A stretch of DNA of 64,000 nt from assembly GCA_022410635.1 (NCBI GenBank), contig JAJVDF010000123.1, positions 2,091,849-2,155,848 on the forward strand, written 5' to 3'. This DNA is from Tretioscincus oriximinensis. Taxonomy: Eukaryota; Chordata; Lepidosauria; Squamata; Gymnophthalmidae. Each line of letters opens with the position of its first letter. The first letter of the stretch is position 1. Both the position numbers and the translations under genes were made by a program. Below the pieces are notes generated by a model. That model saw nothing but the letters and a program-made list of their open reading frames with translations, did not search any database and had not been told where the DNA came from. Shown here piece after piece: positions 11,972 to 22,354 of this stretch.

Positions 11972-13835
11972 GACCAGGAAGAATACTAGCACTCTAAAGA
12001 AAGCCCCTATCTTCTCCAGGAAGGGAGGCTCCCAGTATGTTTGCTGGTTCAAAATACAAGCCAGTGCAATGATTTCATCTTTGTGATTTCTGTCCCTAAT
12101 TAGGTAGGTATTTTAAGTTTCATTCTGTAGTGAATTTTGAAGCTGCCTGAGACAACAATATCCTCCAGATAGCACCTGATTATGAAACAATAGATGATGA
12201 TGGTGATGATGATGATGATGATGATGATGATAAGGAGAAGGAGGAGGAGATATGTTGCCAGCAATTTTCAACATTTGCACATGTGTGCTATGTAGCACTA
12301 TCAAAGCTGCTTTCCTCCACTATTTTACCGTATTATAATATATATTATGAAATTAAGCATTTCTTACACCACTATGATCTAAGAACTGCTGAACTGCGTG
12401 GCAATCACAACATGGTCATCGTGCTAGAAATTCATGCTAGAAAATGCTCACCTGGATGCAGCCATATTTAGAAGCTTTGTTAGCATTTCTAAGTTTAACA
12501 ATATTGTTGTATCACATGATTGTTATCAGTTTTTCAAGTTTTTTTCCAGACCCCGAAGAAAACAGACATTTCAAAATCCACTGGGTGTTTAATAGAATCC
12601 TACATGGTATTATTTTTTAGAATATCCATTCCCTTTGATAGCACTCTAAGACTTGTTTCTTTTCCTTTCTTTTGTTTGTGTTGGTTTAATGCCAAATTAC
12701 ATCAATTGTGATATTCATACAAAACTCAGCCAAATTGCATTAAAAGGCTGACCAGGTCCTGTATTTATGAATTCAAGGAATCATATCTCATCTCACAAAG
12801 TGTTATTGTAAGTGTGTTGATTTCATGCTGTACCTCCAATTACTTGACAAGGAGCCCAGTAAAGTGCCTTCTGCTGTTATGCCTCCATTTGTGTTCACTA
12901 TGATCACGTCATCTCAATACCAGGCATGACTGAAATCCAGTCAATAATTTTCTGAGCCACTTCCCTTTTAAAATGGAGACACCACCTCAGAAGGCATGCA
13001 TACTTGGGATTAAGTAAGTGCATNAGACAAAGTGATATTCGGTCACACCTTGGCAAAGAGGTGGATTTGTTGCAAAAAGGTCAGATTATATTATCTTTGT
13101 GGTTCCTTCCAACTTCAAAATTCTATGACTTTGCAATTACATAAATGCATTTGAAGAGCAATGAGATGGGGTGAGGTTTCAAACCTGAATTTAGCACTCA
13201 CTATTTTTGCAGTTCCAATCGATAAAGTTTGTTCAGTGCAGCCAAAGCAAGCTGGCAGAGCAGGTAAAATGGGGAAAGGAAGAATGATGCAAACGCGGAC
13301 AGACTTCAGCAAGGAGAGTGGAACAAGGAGAGTAGTTCTTTAAAAATGCATTCCTTTAGAGTCACAGTTTCCGGTCTCTGGTATTCAATTATACATTTTC
13401 TTAAAGCCAGCTGTAGGATCACAATGCCATGCTGAGAATGTTTGCAAGCACAACACATTTTCTGGAACTGCATATGCTAGTTTAGGAATATAGAGCATAC
13501 AGAAATTGTTGGACTGAATCTTTCACCACTCCTGACAATTAGCATGCAAGATCTGGATTACAGTTGAAGCAATATTTTTATATACCAGTTGCAATAGTTT
13601 AAATAAAGAGGAATAAAAATATTTAATTTAAATTAAAGCGTAGGATGTGCTTCTTAATCAAAAAGCTTGGCCAGACAACATCTTAATTAAGTCAAATCTA
13701 ATCTAGAAGTTAGTCATAGANTCTTTAAAGTGTGCTAAAAACTTTGGGATTGGGAGTAACAGAGGTGTGGGAGAGGGGCAAGATCTGGAGGGAATGGAAG
13801 AGGCAACAGGGGCAGTAATCACTGTGGGCGAGATG
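11972..13835. other. Intronic DNA; short GAT microsatellite
   Basis: Contains an imperfect (GAT)n run at about 12194-12232. Otherwise no recognised exon or repeat. A short plus-strand frame near 13209-13260 with AG and GT edges was considered and rejected as an exon. Confidence 0.4.
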
Positions 13836-14306
13836 TAGGGTTGCCATATTCAGGCAACCCCAAACCGGGACGGGGGGGGTGCGCGCGCGTGCGCATGCAC
13901 ACATACGGACGCTTGTAGCAAAGGCAAAATCTCTGCCTGTCTCACCACAAGCGCACGCGTGCCTGCTCTTTTTCTGGTGGCGGGGTTTCGCCCTGCTCTC
14001 CCCACCAACTCGCCTGCAGCAGCTTGGGGTTGTGAGAGGAGAACAGAGCTGCTAGAGGTGAGTTGGCGGCGAGAGCAGGGCAAAACCCCGCCTCCAGCCA
14101 AGGAGCAGCTACTCGGCATGCTCCGAGGTCCCTTCCTGGACCCGGGAAGCNTTGCGCGCGCTGCAGCCGTCAGCTCTGACGGCTGCTTTTCCTTTAAAAT
14201 CCCGCCTTTTTACATTCCCCGACGCAGCGTCGGGGAATGTCAAAAGCCGGGATTTTGCCTTAAAACCCGGGGGGGGGGGGGGTTACCGGGACGTATGGCA
14301 ACCCTA
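13836..14306 (+). mobile_element. hAT-like MITE, 471 bp, GC-rich, complete (copy 1)
   Basis: The termini are TAGGGTTGCCATA and its inverse TATGGCAACCCTA. They are flanked by an 8-bp duplication, GCGAGATG (13828-13835) and GTGAGATG (14307-14314), differing by one C/T at a CpG. An 8-bp duplication plus a TAGGGTTGCCA-like end indicates hAT. The interior is CpG-rich with two internal hairpins: AGCCGTCAG/CTGACGGCT near 14165-14184 and CATTCCCCGAC/GTCGGGGAATG near 14212-14240. A G-run sits at 14271-14282. There is no transposase frame. Orientation sign is arbitrary. Confidence 0.85.
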
Positions 14307-14314
14307 GTGAGATG

Positions 14315-15370
14315 TGACATGGATTTAGTCTCAAATGCTTTTTGTCTTCCCCCCTCAACACACATACTTCCATTATGAAGTCCTCCCCTGGTGCCCCCAC
14401 TGCCTCTCCCTGGTGTGCCCCACCCCCCACAATTACCCCAGTAGTAAACTATAACCCCTATAGATCTTACCTCACTCCCACAGGGGAGTCACGGAAAGCC
14501 AGAAGTTCATCATGGGTGGAGGGTGTGACAAGAGCCCAGGGAAGCCATAAAGGAGAGGTATCAGGAGCACAAGGGGCACAGTATTATGGGACTAAATTCA
14601 GTCTCCCCCTGCTCTCCAATGGTCCCCCTTCCCTTGCCAACTCCATCCCTCCATGTCTTCCGCCAATACACTGCTCTTACCCCAACCCCAGAACTCTTAT
14701 CACACTTTAAGGTTCAGCTGTGGCAGTGGTATGAGCCCCACATTCCAGGCAAAACTGGAATAAGGCTGGCTATAGCCAAATAAATATTCAAAAGACACCT
14801 ATACCATTAAAATAGAAAAACTTTAACCTGAAACTTGGAANTAATCATGCAAAACAGAGCTAGTACACCTCAGACTGCATTCCCAGGGATCAGGATGCGG
14901 TCTAGTGATGAGACAATTTGTACAGAGTTATTTTCAGTATGGCACTGGGCTCATAAAACACTGCTTCCCATCTCCATCAGGTAAAATGACTCTTGAAACA
15001 AATAAGGGTGGTCCAAGAGGTGGACTGGGGCAGCTGCGTGTAAATGCATCATCTAGAGCACCCCAATATTGGAATATCTCAGTTCTGAGTCTGCTAGGAC
15101 TCATGTGGTTGCAGCTATATATCTTTTGGGTGAGTGGCAGCAAAACTTAAGCTAACCAAATTGTGCTCTCTAACCCTGAATTTCTCCAAAAAATACAGAC
15201 TAGGGAATGAGCCATTTCTTCCCTCCTCTTCAATGCTAAAAGATACCAACTTGACACATCAGAAAATAGTATTTCTTGTGCAGCCTCCATCATACCATGC
15301 CATAGCATTCTTTAAGAGCACAGGTGCCTCAGATTAGCTAGGAGGCTTCCATATTTTGCTGAAGCAACTA
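14315..15370. other. Intronic DNA, C-rich at first, nothing recognised
   Basis: The segment 14345-14480 is rich in C on the plus strand. Open frames here follow from composition; no splice-flanked conserved exon was recognised. Confidence 0.4.
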
Positions 15371-15374
15371 CATT

Positions 15375-15612
15375 CCTTTTGTAGGAGAAGAAGGATATGG
15401 CATTTATACCCTGCTCTTAGTGTACAAAATGGCTTATAGGGTTAATTTTCACTNGAAGGCTTCTATCAATTCTATCTCTACCACCAAGTTAATGGTGGTA
15501 TTTTTTCAAATAGCTGAGCTGTCTAGAGATGTACACTAGTAAAGGGCACTCACCCCTCTCCACATCTGACACAGGGCTTCGAGACTGACTCTTCCCAACT
15601 GTGCCATTCATA
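15375..15612 (-). mobile_element. tRNA-derived SINE family A, decayed copy
   Basis: Shares the order of the copy at 9130-9428: 'gcatttataccctgctct', 'gaaggcttctat', 'cacccctctccacatctgac', 'acagggcttcgagac'. It is diverged with indels, with one ambiguous base. Confidence 0.6.
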
Positions 15613-15627
15613 CCTACTTTTGTAGAT

Positions 15628-15692
15628 TAGAATCACAGAGTCATAGAGTCATAGAATTGGAAGGGATCTCCTGGGTCATTGGGTCCAATCCC
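15628..15692 (-). mobile_element. CR1-type LINE extreme 3' end
   Basis: Contains 'gaatcacagagtcatagag' and 'tagaattggaagggatct', the reverse complement of the classical CR1 3' terminus with its (ATTCTATG)n tail. It is the same subfamily as the long copy ending at 24754. Only about 65 bp remain. Confidence 0.7.
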
Positions 15693-16013
15693 CCTAATAC
15701 TTAAGCTGAAATTTTCAATCTAGAGAGAATTCTAACTGCCTTAACAGATACAGAATAATGGTAGAAATAAGAATCTTTGATGCAAGACAGCCTCAAACCA
15801 ATTAACGTTCTGGTAATAAACTAAGTTCCATGGTGGTTGATGTACAAAAACAAGTCATACTCATATCACTGCTGATCAGATTTTTGGGAGCAGCACATCA
15901 ACAAAGCAAGGCCTGGAATTAACAAATATAATGTGTTGACAGAACAATGTAAGGAAGGGTTTATTCCCAGATCACCATGGATAGAAATTCCAAACTGAAA
16001 AAAATATAAAGAA

Positions 16014-16110
16014 AGGTGAACCCTGATATAAAGAACCCCAATATAACAAAATTCACAGTATAATGAATTTGAAAGTCCTGGCAGTACACCCGTAAGAGTG
16101 TTCTATAATC
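16014..16110 (-). mobile_element. Fragment of the Tc1/mariner-like MITE seen at 59646-59831
   Basis: Aligns by eye over about 95 bp to the reverse complement of the 59.6-kb element: 'aggtgaaccctgatataaag', 'caatataacaaaatt', 'tttgaaagtcctgg', 'gtaagagtg'. The second half and terminal repeat are lost. Confidence 0.65.
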
Positions 16111-16570
16111 AGAATTTTGAACAATCCCAGTGAATAAAACCATTGTAATATGCTTGCTCAAACAAAATACTCGATCATGCAACACACAGAATCCTGCAAT
16201 AGCTTCACTTTCCAAAGATTTCTCAAAGGCAATTCCTCTGCAGTAATTTAATCTAGATTCTGTTATACTCATTTCTTGCAAGCCATATTTTGCAAATCTC
16301 CAGCCAACCTTGGGAATCTGAATTAATACCAACTATAATAAGCACTGCAATAAATTTAAAATAGTACTCAAGAGCAGTATCTTAGCCAGCAAACAAAAAG
16401 TAAGAAAAGGAAGTTGGTGACCCCAAGAGCTTGCATTTCTGAAAATTGTGACACTTCGAGCTGAAACCAAGTGAAGTAATCTGGTATTAGTCTTTTGTTC
16501 TCTTGAGATAAATGTTACGTTTGGTGGTTTATCAGACTATTTGAAAGCTTGANCATTTCAGATGTATTGT
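16111..16570. other. Intronic DNA, nothing recognised
   Basis: No recognised repeat or exon. The left end of the hAT-like copy 2 fades into this interval. Confidence 0.4.
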
Positions 16571-16951
16571 ATTTGAAGATAAAATCCCGGATTTTTTCAT
16601 GCCCTGATGCTGCATCAGGGAATATAAAAATGCAGGATTTTAAAGGCAAAGGAGCCGTCAGAGCTGACGGCTGCAGCCAGAGCAACGCTTTCCAGGGTCC
16701 TGGAAGGAACCTCGGAGCNTGCCATAGCTNCTCCTCTGCTGGAGGCGGGGTTTCGCGCCTGCTGTCNGGCAAAGCGCGCCAACTTGCCTCCAGCAGAGGA
16801 AAAACGCTTGGGGTTGTGACAGGACAACAGTTCTGCCTGTCTCACCACCATCTTCAGTGTGTGCGCGTGTACATGTGTGTGCATGCGCGCGTGCACGCAT
16901 CCCCACCCCACTTCCGTCCTGGTTTTGGGCTGCCAAAATATGGCAACCCTG
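16571..16951 (-). mobile_element. hAT-like MITE, copy 2, one end lost
   Basis: The reverse complement aligns along its length with the complete copy at 13836-14306: it starts 'agggttgccatattttggc', then a GT/CG-rich stretch, 'gtgagacaggcagaac', the 'cccgcctcca' block, the 'gccgtcagctctgacggc' hairpin and the 'ttccctgatgcagcatcagg' hairpin. The low-coordinate terminal repeat is not recognisable. Many CpGs have become TpG or CpA relative to copy 1, so it looks older. Three ambiguous bases lie inside. Confidence 0.8.
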
Positions 16952-17189
16952 GTCAAAAGTGAAAACATTACTTCTGTTAGTCATTGCTGTGACAAACCCA
17001 CAGAAATTCTAGATTTCTTAATGCATGTTACAGGATGTGGATTATAAAATGGCACAGCATTAAATTAAGTGAAAGAGAGAGATTTTTACTGCTATAGCAG
17101 TATTACACAGTACTGACTCTTTATTGAAGGGTTATGCTGGGATGTGTCATTCTCAGAACAGCCCTGGAATATTAGCACAGTATATATCC

Positions 17190-17342
17190 TGTCTGGAAAC
17201 ATAAGAAAGAAGTTGGCAGCATGAACTTTTGCAGACTAATTCTACTTCAAAAGATGTTTAGTCTATGGAAGCTCATGTAACTAACATCTTTCTCTCTGTC
17301 AGTCTCTAAGGTGCCACTAGACTCTTTGTTTACTAATTCATA
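17190..17342. mobile_element. Penelope-like element fragment with hammerhead-like sequence (copy B)
   Basis: Contains 'gttggcagcatgaacttttg' joined to 'cagactaattctacttc', then an inverted partner 'agtctatggaagctcatg', and ends 'gtctctaaggtgccactaga'. Both halves match a widespread vertebrate repeat I associate with Penelope-like elements. The two halves face each other, giving a head-to-head arrangement. Confidence 0.45.
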
Positions 17343-17785
17343 ATTAAGAACACAACTTTAGAATTTGATTCTTTATCTTTACATATAAGTGACGGATGTC
17401 TGGGTGAAAGATTATGTGGACATAATGTCTAATAACGAGGCAAAAGCAAAATCACAAAACTATAGAATATAATCCTATCCCATAACAGCATTAATCTGGG
17501 ATAAAGTTGCCTGAAAAACACCCAACTGGTCACATCAAGTTAACCAATCAACCAAAAGAAGATGCCACATTGATTTCACTCCATTCTGAGCCTCTCTCAG
17601 AAATTAAGCAGTATGTGAAAGAAAGAGTGCAAGTAAGCTTACTGTTCCAGTCATCATAAAACCATCCATATAATAGATGCATAGGCATAGGTATAGTGAA
17701 AAGCATAGATAAGAAATTAAGCAGAAAAGTAGAATTATACTAATCTAGAATCTCAATGGCATCCCTCTGCCAGTTAAAAACTCAC

Positions 17786-17927
17786 TTTCCTTCAGATCCA
17801 TAGCTGTTCATACTATCCTCAATAGATTCGTGGCTGGCTTGTCGGATAGTTCGACTTGGCATTTCCACAGCTAACCCCGTCTCTGTACTTCTCTGGATGG
17901 CACCTTTGAGTTTCCGATTATCTCCTT
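17786..17927 (-). CDS. RIMS4: RIM-family exon, probably RIMS4 exon 2 (coding, internal)
   Basis: RIM proteins act at the presynaptic active zone in Ca2+-triggered exocytosis; the gamma forms (RIMS3, RIMS4) keep only the C-terminal C2 domain and a short N-terminal region. Read on the minus strand, the 142-nt exon has 46 full codons, including KLKGAIQRSTETGLAVEMPS followed by RQASHESIEDSMNSYGSEG. From memory, human RIMS4 matches this almost exactly, whereas RIMS1, RIMS2 and RIMS3 differ in the MPSR and HESIEDS stretches. The acceptor is a long pyrimidine tract ending TTTGCATTAG at 17928 and above; the donor is GTGAGT (ctcac at 17781-17785). The entering codon is split n|AA (G|AA gives Glu) and the leaving codon AA|n fits the Asn that begins the next family segment. 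There are no stops or frameshifts. This exon precedes the C2 domain, which is not in the window. RIM family is very secure; RIMS4 over a paralogue is likely. Confidence 0.87.
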
Positions 17928-17929
17928 CT

Positions 17930-20415
17930 AATGCAAAAGAGGGAGAGCACGGGGACGAGGGAAAGAATGGGGGAAGAGAGAGAAAGAGAAGGAAAAGGAT
18001 TAGGCATTTTGATACTGTATGAATCAAAGCAGAAAAACATAAGCCATAGCACAGGAGACAGAAAATCTGTACAATAGAGTGGCAGAAGAAATGAAAACTA
18101 GATCAACTCACACTTTCTGGCATGGTTGAAGACAGATCTTATCTGAGATGCCATGCTGATAAGCACTGCTGTCAGTGTTATATGCTGAATTATTTTGAAT
18201 TGCTGCATCCAAATGTCACTTACTTACTCTACTGCATTTGAATATATTCACGCTCTATTCCAGAATATCCAAATGTAATGGAACTAATGTCTGGATGCAG
18301 CCTATATATGGAAAAAAATTCAATCCTGTTCAAAATGCCAGCAAATACTCCTTTCCATTCTTCTCATGTTGTCTTATTTAGCAAACTGTGTGGACAGAAC
18401 ACTGTATTAATTAATTAAACTTTTATCTTCTTGCAAAAAAATTCTAAATAAATAAAAACAGCTTTTTAGATATATTATAATAATAAAAGTTAGTTTCTCT
18501 CTGTCTAAGCGTGATTTTGCTAATGCTGATTTGGATACTAACACATCAGCTGCTGTATTGTCAGGACACGGAAGTATCAGTGTTATATAGCTTCCAGATG
18601 GTAGGAGGAAAATGTGGGCTCTTGCTTAGATAACACAACTACCTTTTGCTATTCCTGCCAGATGGTAGGATGAAATCACAGGGTGGTCTTGGTATATGCC
18701 AAATATCTCAGCAGTTTATTGAGAGTCACTGGACTGGCATACACTGTCACACTAAAGTCTGAGGCAGCTCTGATCATAATAGAGCTAATAACCATAGTAA
18801 TTCGCGTTCTAACTAGGGGGGGGGGGGGAACGGGATCCACATCTAATCAAAGTGAAAAACAGATTGGGCATGCTCAGTTCACACACCAANGAATTTGCGG
18901 AGTTGAGTTCGCTCAGAAAACATTCACAATTGCAGTTTAATGCAATTCTCATTAGGTGCACTCTGGCTACAATTTTACTGTGAGCTTTGACCAAGCAGCT
19001 GGTCTGGTCTGGTCCTTGGAGATCTCCAGGGAAAGGCAGAAGACCCCCAAAATGCTTGGGGGGGGGGAAGCAAGAGATCTGCTTAGATTTCCTAGTGCTG
19101 TGGACTCTAGCCTTTGGGGGTTCTTCTGGCTGTCCCAGGGGACCCCAGTTAGCGGACCACTAGCATGTGTGTTCTGGAGACAGCAGAAAACTGTGGAAGG
19201 AATTCCACTCCACTACTTTTCGCTCATTTTTTCCCCTTGTGCGAACCTAGCCTAAATGAGTACTGAACAATGAGATCTAAATCTTATTATCACAGGAACT
19301 TCCTAATGGTCTACAATCTTTCCACGGCAATCCCTGCACAATATCTCAGAAAAGAATACCTCCATCCAGATATTAATGTAGACTATTAGGTCTGTCATAG
19401 TCTGTAGTAACATGCAAATGTTAGGTCCCTAGTCTATCAACTCAATGTGAAAAGGGCTACTAACTGAAAATGAATTCAGTTATGCGGTGTATTTCATGTT
19501 CTATCAATTTTTTTGAATCCCTGCTGTTTATATTAAACAAATATCATGTTGATTAATCCTGACATGCTGTATTTCTGTATACTACAACAGGAAATAGTTC
19601 TTTATGGTTACCTCTTTATTTGTAGTGCTGCAATCTGAAAACAATATTATTTTTTTGTTTGTNCATATTTTGTAAGTCTGCTTAGAATGTCTGCAATGAT
19701 GCTTAACATCTTTGAGTGGCTAATCTGAAAGTAAGATGGGATTGACTTTTTGCTGTTTAATGGCTAAGAAATTCAATGCTTTGCTAAGTCACATTCCAAA
19801 TGAATGGATATTTTTGAGGTTATCATACTCATCCCTGAAGTACCAGCCTTCAAAAGCCAACTGTCTTAAATGAACAATTTCACTGTCTGCTTTCATACTC
19901 TACATTTGCTTAGAATAAATTACGTTAAATAATGAGTATACCATTAACACTAATATCTTTGTCTGACATCAGGAAGTTAAGTAGTATGCAGTGCTTGAAG
20001 AGCTACAAAATTATTTAAATGAATGTAAATTTTTAACAANTCGCAAAATTGTGTTCCCCGCCTATTACATTGGAAAATGGAGACATACACTTTTCCACAT
20101 GCCTTTCTGGCAGGCCCACATTTTGGATTTATGATGCCTCTGTGCAGTCATTTATTTTATGCACCCTCTTCCCTCAGCTAAACTTCAGCATCACTATTCA
20201 TTTACAGCCTACCAACAATAAATTATGGAAGTATCTATGGGTTTTATAATGATGAAAGCAATAAAAATATTAGTATCTTTTTACTGCTAGCTATATTTTG
20301 CCACCCTCAAAATTGCATTTTACAAAGGCCTAAATAAGACCCTGCTTCTTGGGCCAATTTTGTTGTTATCCCTGGAATGCTGACAGGCCATAAAAAACTG
20401 ATGGGTTCACTGGTA
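17930..20415. other. Intronic DNA upstream of the exon, with G-runs
   Basis: Runs of G occur at about 18818-18829 and 19059-19067. The segment 18805-19255 is richer in GC and might be an old DNA transposon, but I could not pair its ends. Otherwise nothing recognised. Confidence 0.4.
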
Positions 20416-20419
20416 AACT

Positions 20420-20420
20420 G

Positions 20421-20451
<31 letters not shown>

Positions 20452-20508
20452 TTTCCTTCCTTATTTATACTTATACCCCGCCCTATACCTGAAGGTCTCA
20501 GGGTGGCC
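20420..20508 (-). mobile_element. SINE 3' end with (ATTT)n tail
   Basis: An (ATTT)n run at 20422-20453 is followed by 'acttataccccgccctatac' and 'ctgaaggtctcagggtggcc', the reverse complement of the tail of the 52.2-kb SINE. The head is absent. Confidence 0.75.
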
Positions 20509-21405
20509 TTTTGCAGAAAGTATAGGTGGTCATTTTGCCTTGGGAATTTCTCCATCTCAGTGCAGTTGGAACAGGTAGAGTGCAAAACTTCTAACTTCCA
20601 TTCCATTGTCCAGAAGAGAGGAGCCTAAAGGTGACAGGACGTCATATGGGACCTTTCTTATATTGACTGTAGAAATGCCCACAAATTTTGCTAATTTTGG
20701 CCCATTCTACATTGGGTTTTTTATTGGATTATATCCCAGTTTAGGAAATGCTGTCCTTCCTGCCATAGTTTTACCTTCTTGTGGATGCCCCACTCATAAT
20801 CCAGTATATAGTCATGAATGAACTCAACATAGAAAGGGTCATAAACCATGCACGGGTCTCCATTTCCCCCCCATGACTCCCCTCCCCCCTTTGCATTTGT
20901 AATGCAAACATTCTATTTCAAATTAGTACATTATTTCTAGGCTTTCTAGCAAAATGGAGTAGCAGCCAGCACCTAGATTTACATCTGGCACATGTTAAAA
21001 ACATCAAATGCAAATCATGAATCATTACTCAGCCCTCCTGCTGTAGCCCTGGGGGCAGGTCACTAGTTACAAAACAATATTCAGCATTGTATCTTAGGAT
21101 TTAAGATTGACCTGTTCATTTCCATCTATAAAATTTTCTAGTTCTCCTCTCACGTCTGTGCCTTTGCCAGAATGTGTGTTGATAGCACAACACACATACA
21201 TATTATAAAAATGCTTCATATAACACAAAACAGCTTGTAAAATGTAAGAGGCAAAACTGAATATAAAATAAGGCTTTAAATATATAAAGCCTTGGAACAG
21301 ATTTACAACATGGAATAGATTTACAACATGGACATACTGTCTGCTCTGATTTGTATCATATATAATGGAAGAGATGAATATGGAGAATTTTAAAAAAATA
21401 GATGG
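20509..21405. other. Intronic DNA, nothing recognised
   Basis: AT-rich sequence; no exon or repeat boundary recognised. Confidence 0.4.
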
Positions 21406-21413
21406 TTTAAAGG

Positions 21414-21619
21414 TAGGCAGACCAGATGACCCCTTCTGGGGGGGGGGGCAGAAACCCGGTTTCGGAGTGCCTCACGGTTTTTGCTGAGGAAAATCTTTTT
21501 CAAAAAAATTTTTTTTTCAAAAAAAAAATTCTTTTATTTTTTTTTCCCAAAGGAAAAAACGGGTTTTAACACACCCAACCAAACAACAAACAACCACACA
21601 CCCAACCACCCCACAAAAA

Positions 21620-21679
<60 letters not shown>

Positions 21680-21695
21680 TCATCTGGTCAGCATA
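21414..21695. mobile_element. Palindromic hAT-like MITE, copy 1, carrying a CA microsatellite
   Basis: Ends: TAGGCAGACCAGATGACCCC on the left and AAGGGGTCATCTGGTC + AGCATA on the right. Flanks TTTAAAGG (21406-21413) and TTTAAAAA (21696-21703) match at 6 of 8 bases, compatible with a decayed 8-bp duplication. The interior is a T/A-rich palindrome-like core. The right arm contains a (CA)n microsatellite at about 21614-21670. There is no coding frame. Copies: 23387-23595, 61715-62663 and the window end. Confidence 0.75.
21614..21671 (+). repeat. (CA)n microsatellite
   Basis: Nearly uninterrupted CA dinucleotides, about 28 units, inside the right arm of the MITE at 21414-21695. Confidence 0.95.
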
Positions 21696-22265
21696 TTTAA
21701 AAACATATGTGGGACCAGACCTTTGTTTGTGAATTTACATTGCTATTACCAATTACATTGCTACCAGATTCCAGGAATTTCTTTCTTGCTAATTAATGGA
21801 GCTCTTAATACTCAAAAGATTGATATATATATTACTGGTGTCATGCAAAATTATTTCAGGTAGGATACAACACACTTCTTAAACAATAATTAAAAAATCA
21901 GTAAACAAATAATTTAAAATAAAATAATTTACTATGAAAATAGTAAAAACCAGGATGCTAGAGCATAAATAACCAGTCTTTAGGAAATATTGTAGTTGTT
22001 AGCTTTGTAAATCACTATCATGAAATTTGTTGTGCATGTAGGCTTATATTCAATTCATCATCATATTCATGCACATGTCTGCTTGTTGCTTATTTTAATT
22101 ATATCTTGCATAAATTTGCTTTGCTCTACTTTATGAAGCTGAAGGGATACGTTGGAGAAATTACAACGTTACTGGCCAGATTCCCAGGCAGAAGAGATAA
22201 GGGACTTTTAGCTAAAAGAGAAAAGCAGAGACTCAAATCTTTTTTCAGAAAAGTCCAGCAAAGGG

Positions 22266-22352
22266 GTTTTTTTGTAGCACTTTGGAGACTAACGAGGGGN
22301 AGGTAGGGGGAATGAGTTTTCATAGACAAATCTACTTCTTCAGATTCTATGT
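22266..22352 (-). mobile_element. Penelope-like fragment with hammerhead-like core (copy A)
   Basis: Plus strand: 'gtagcactttggagactaac' then 'aatgagttttcatagacaaa' and 'tctacttcttcagattc'. On the minus strand this gives CTGAAGA, a short stem-loop (GTAGA/TCTAT around TTTG), then GAAA, in the order of a hammerhead core (CUGANGA, stem II, GAAA). One extra A sits between the core and the stem. The assignment to Penelope-like elements is from recall of this repeat. Confidence 0.45.
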
Positions 22353-22354
22353 GG

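Larger units (their letters stand above)
1..17785 (-). other. RIMS4: Downstream intron of the RIM gene (probably RIMS4 intron 2), partial
   Basis: From the GTGAGT donor at 17780-17785 to the window start I see no exon for the start of the C2 region, which should follow in the gene. At least 17.7 kb is therefore intronic. It contains L1, LTR, CR1, SINE and MITE copies described individually. Confidence 0.6.

Noticed and set aside
13161..13343. Plus-strand frame with 'tttttgcag' before and 'gcaggtaaaa' after about 51 nt, looking like an exon
   Set aside because: It is on the strand opposite the RIM exon, the peptide (VPIDKVCSVQPKQAGRAG) is not recognised, and AG...GT pairs of this quality occur often by chance.
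13850..14378. Open frames of 89 and 139 codons
   Set aside because: They lie in the GC-rich hAT-like MITE, where stops are rare because of composition.
16549..16984. Three overlapping frames of 108-137 codons
   Set aside because: They are shadows of the second GC-rich MITE copy and read through ambiguous bases.
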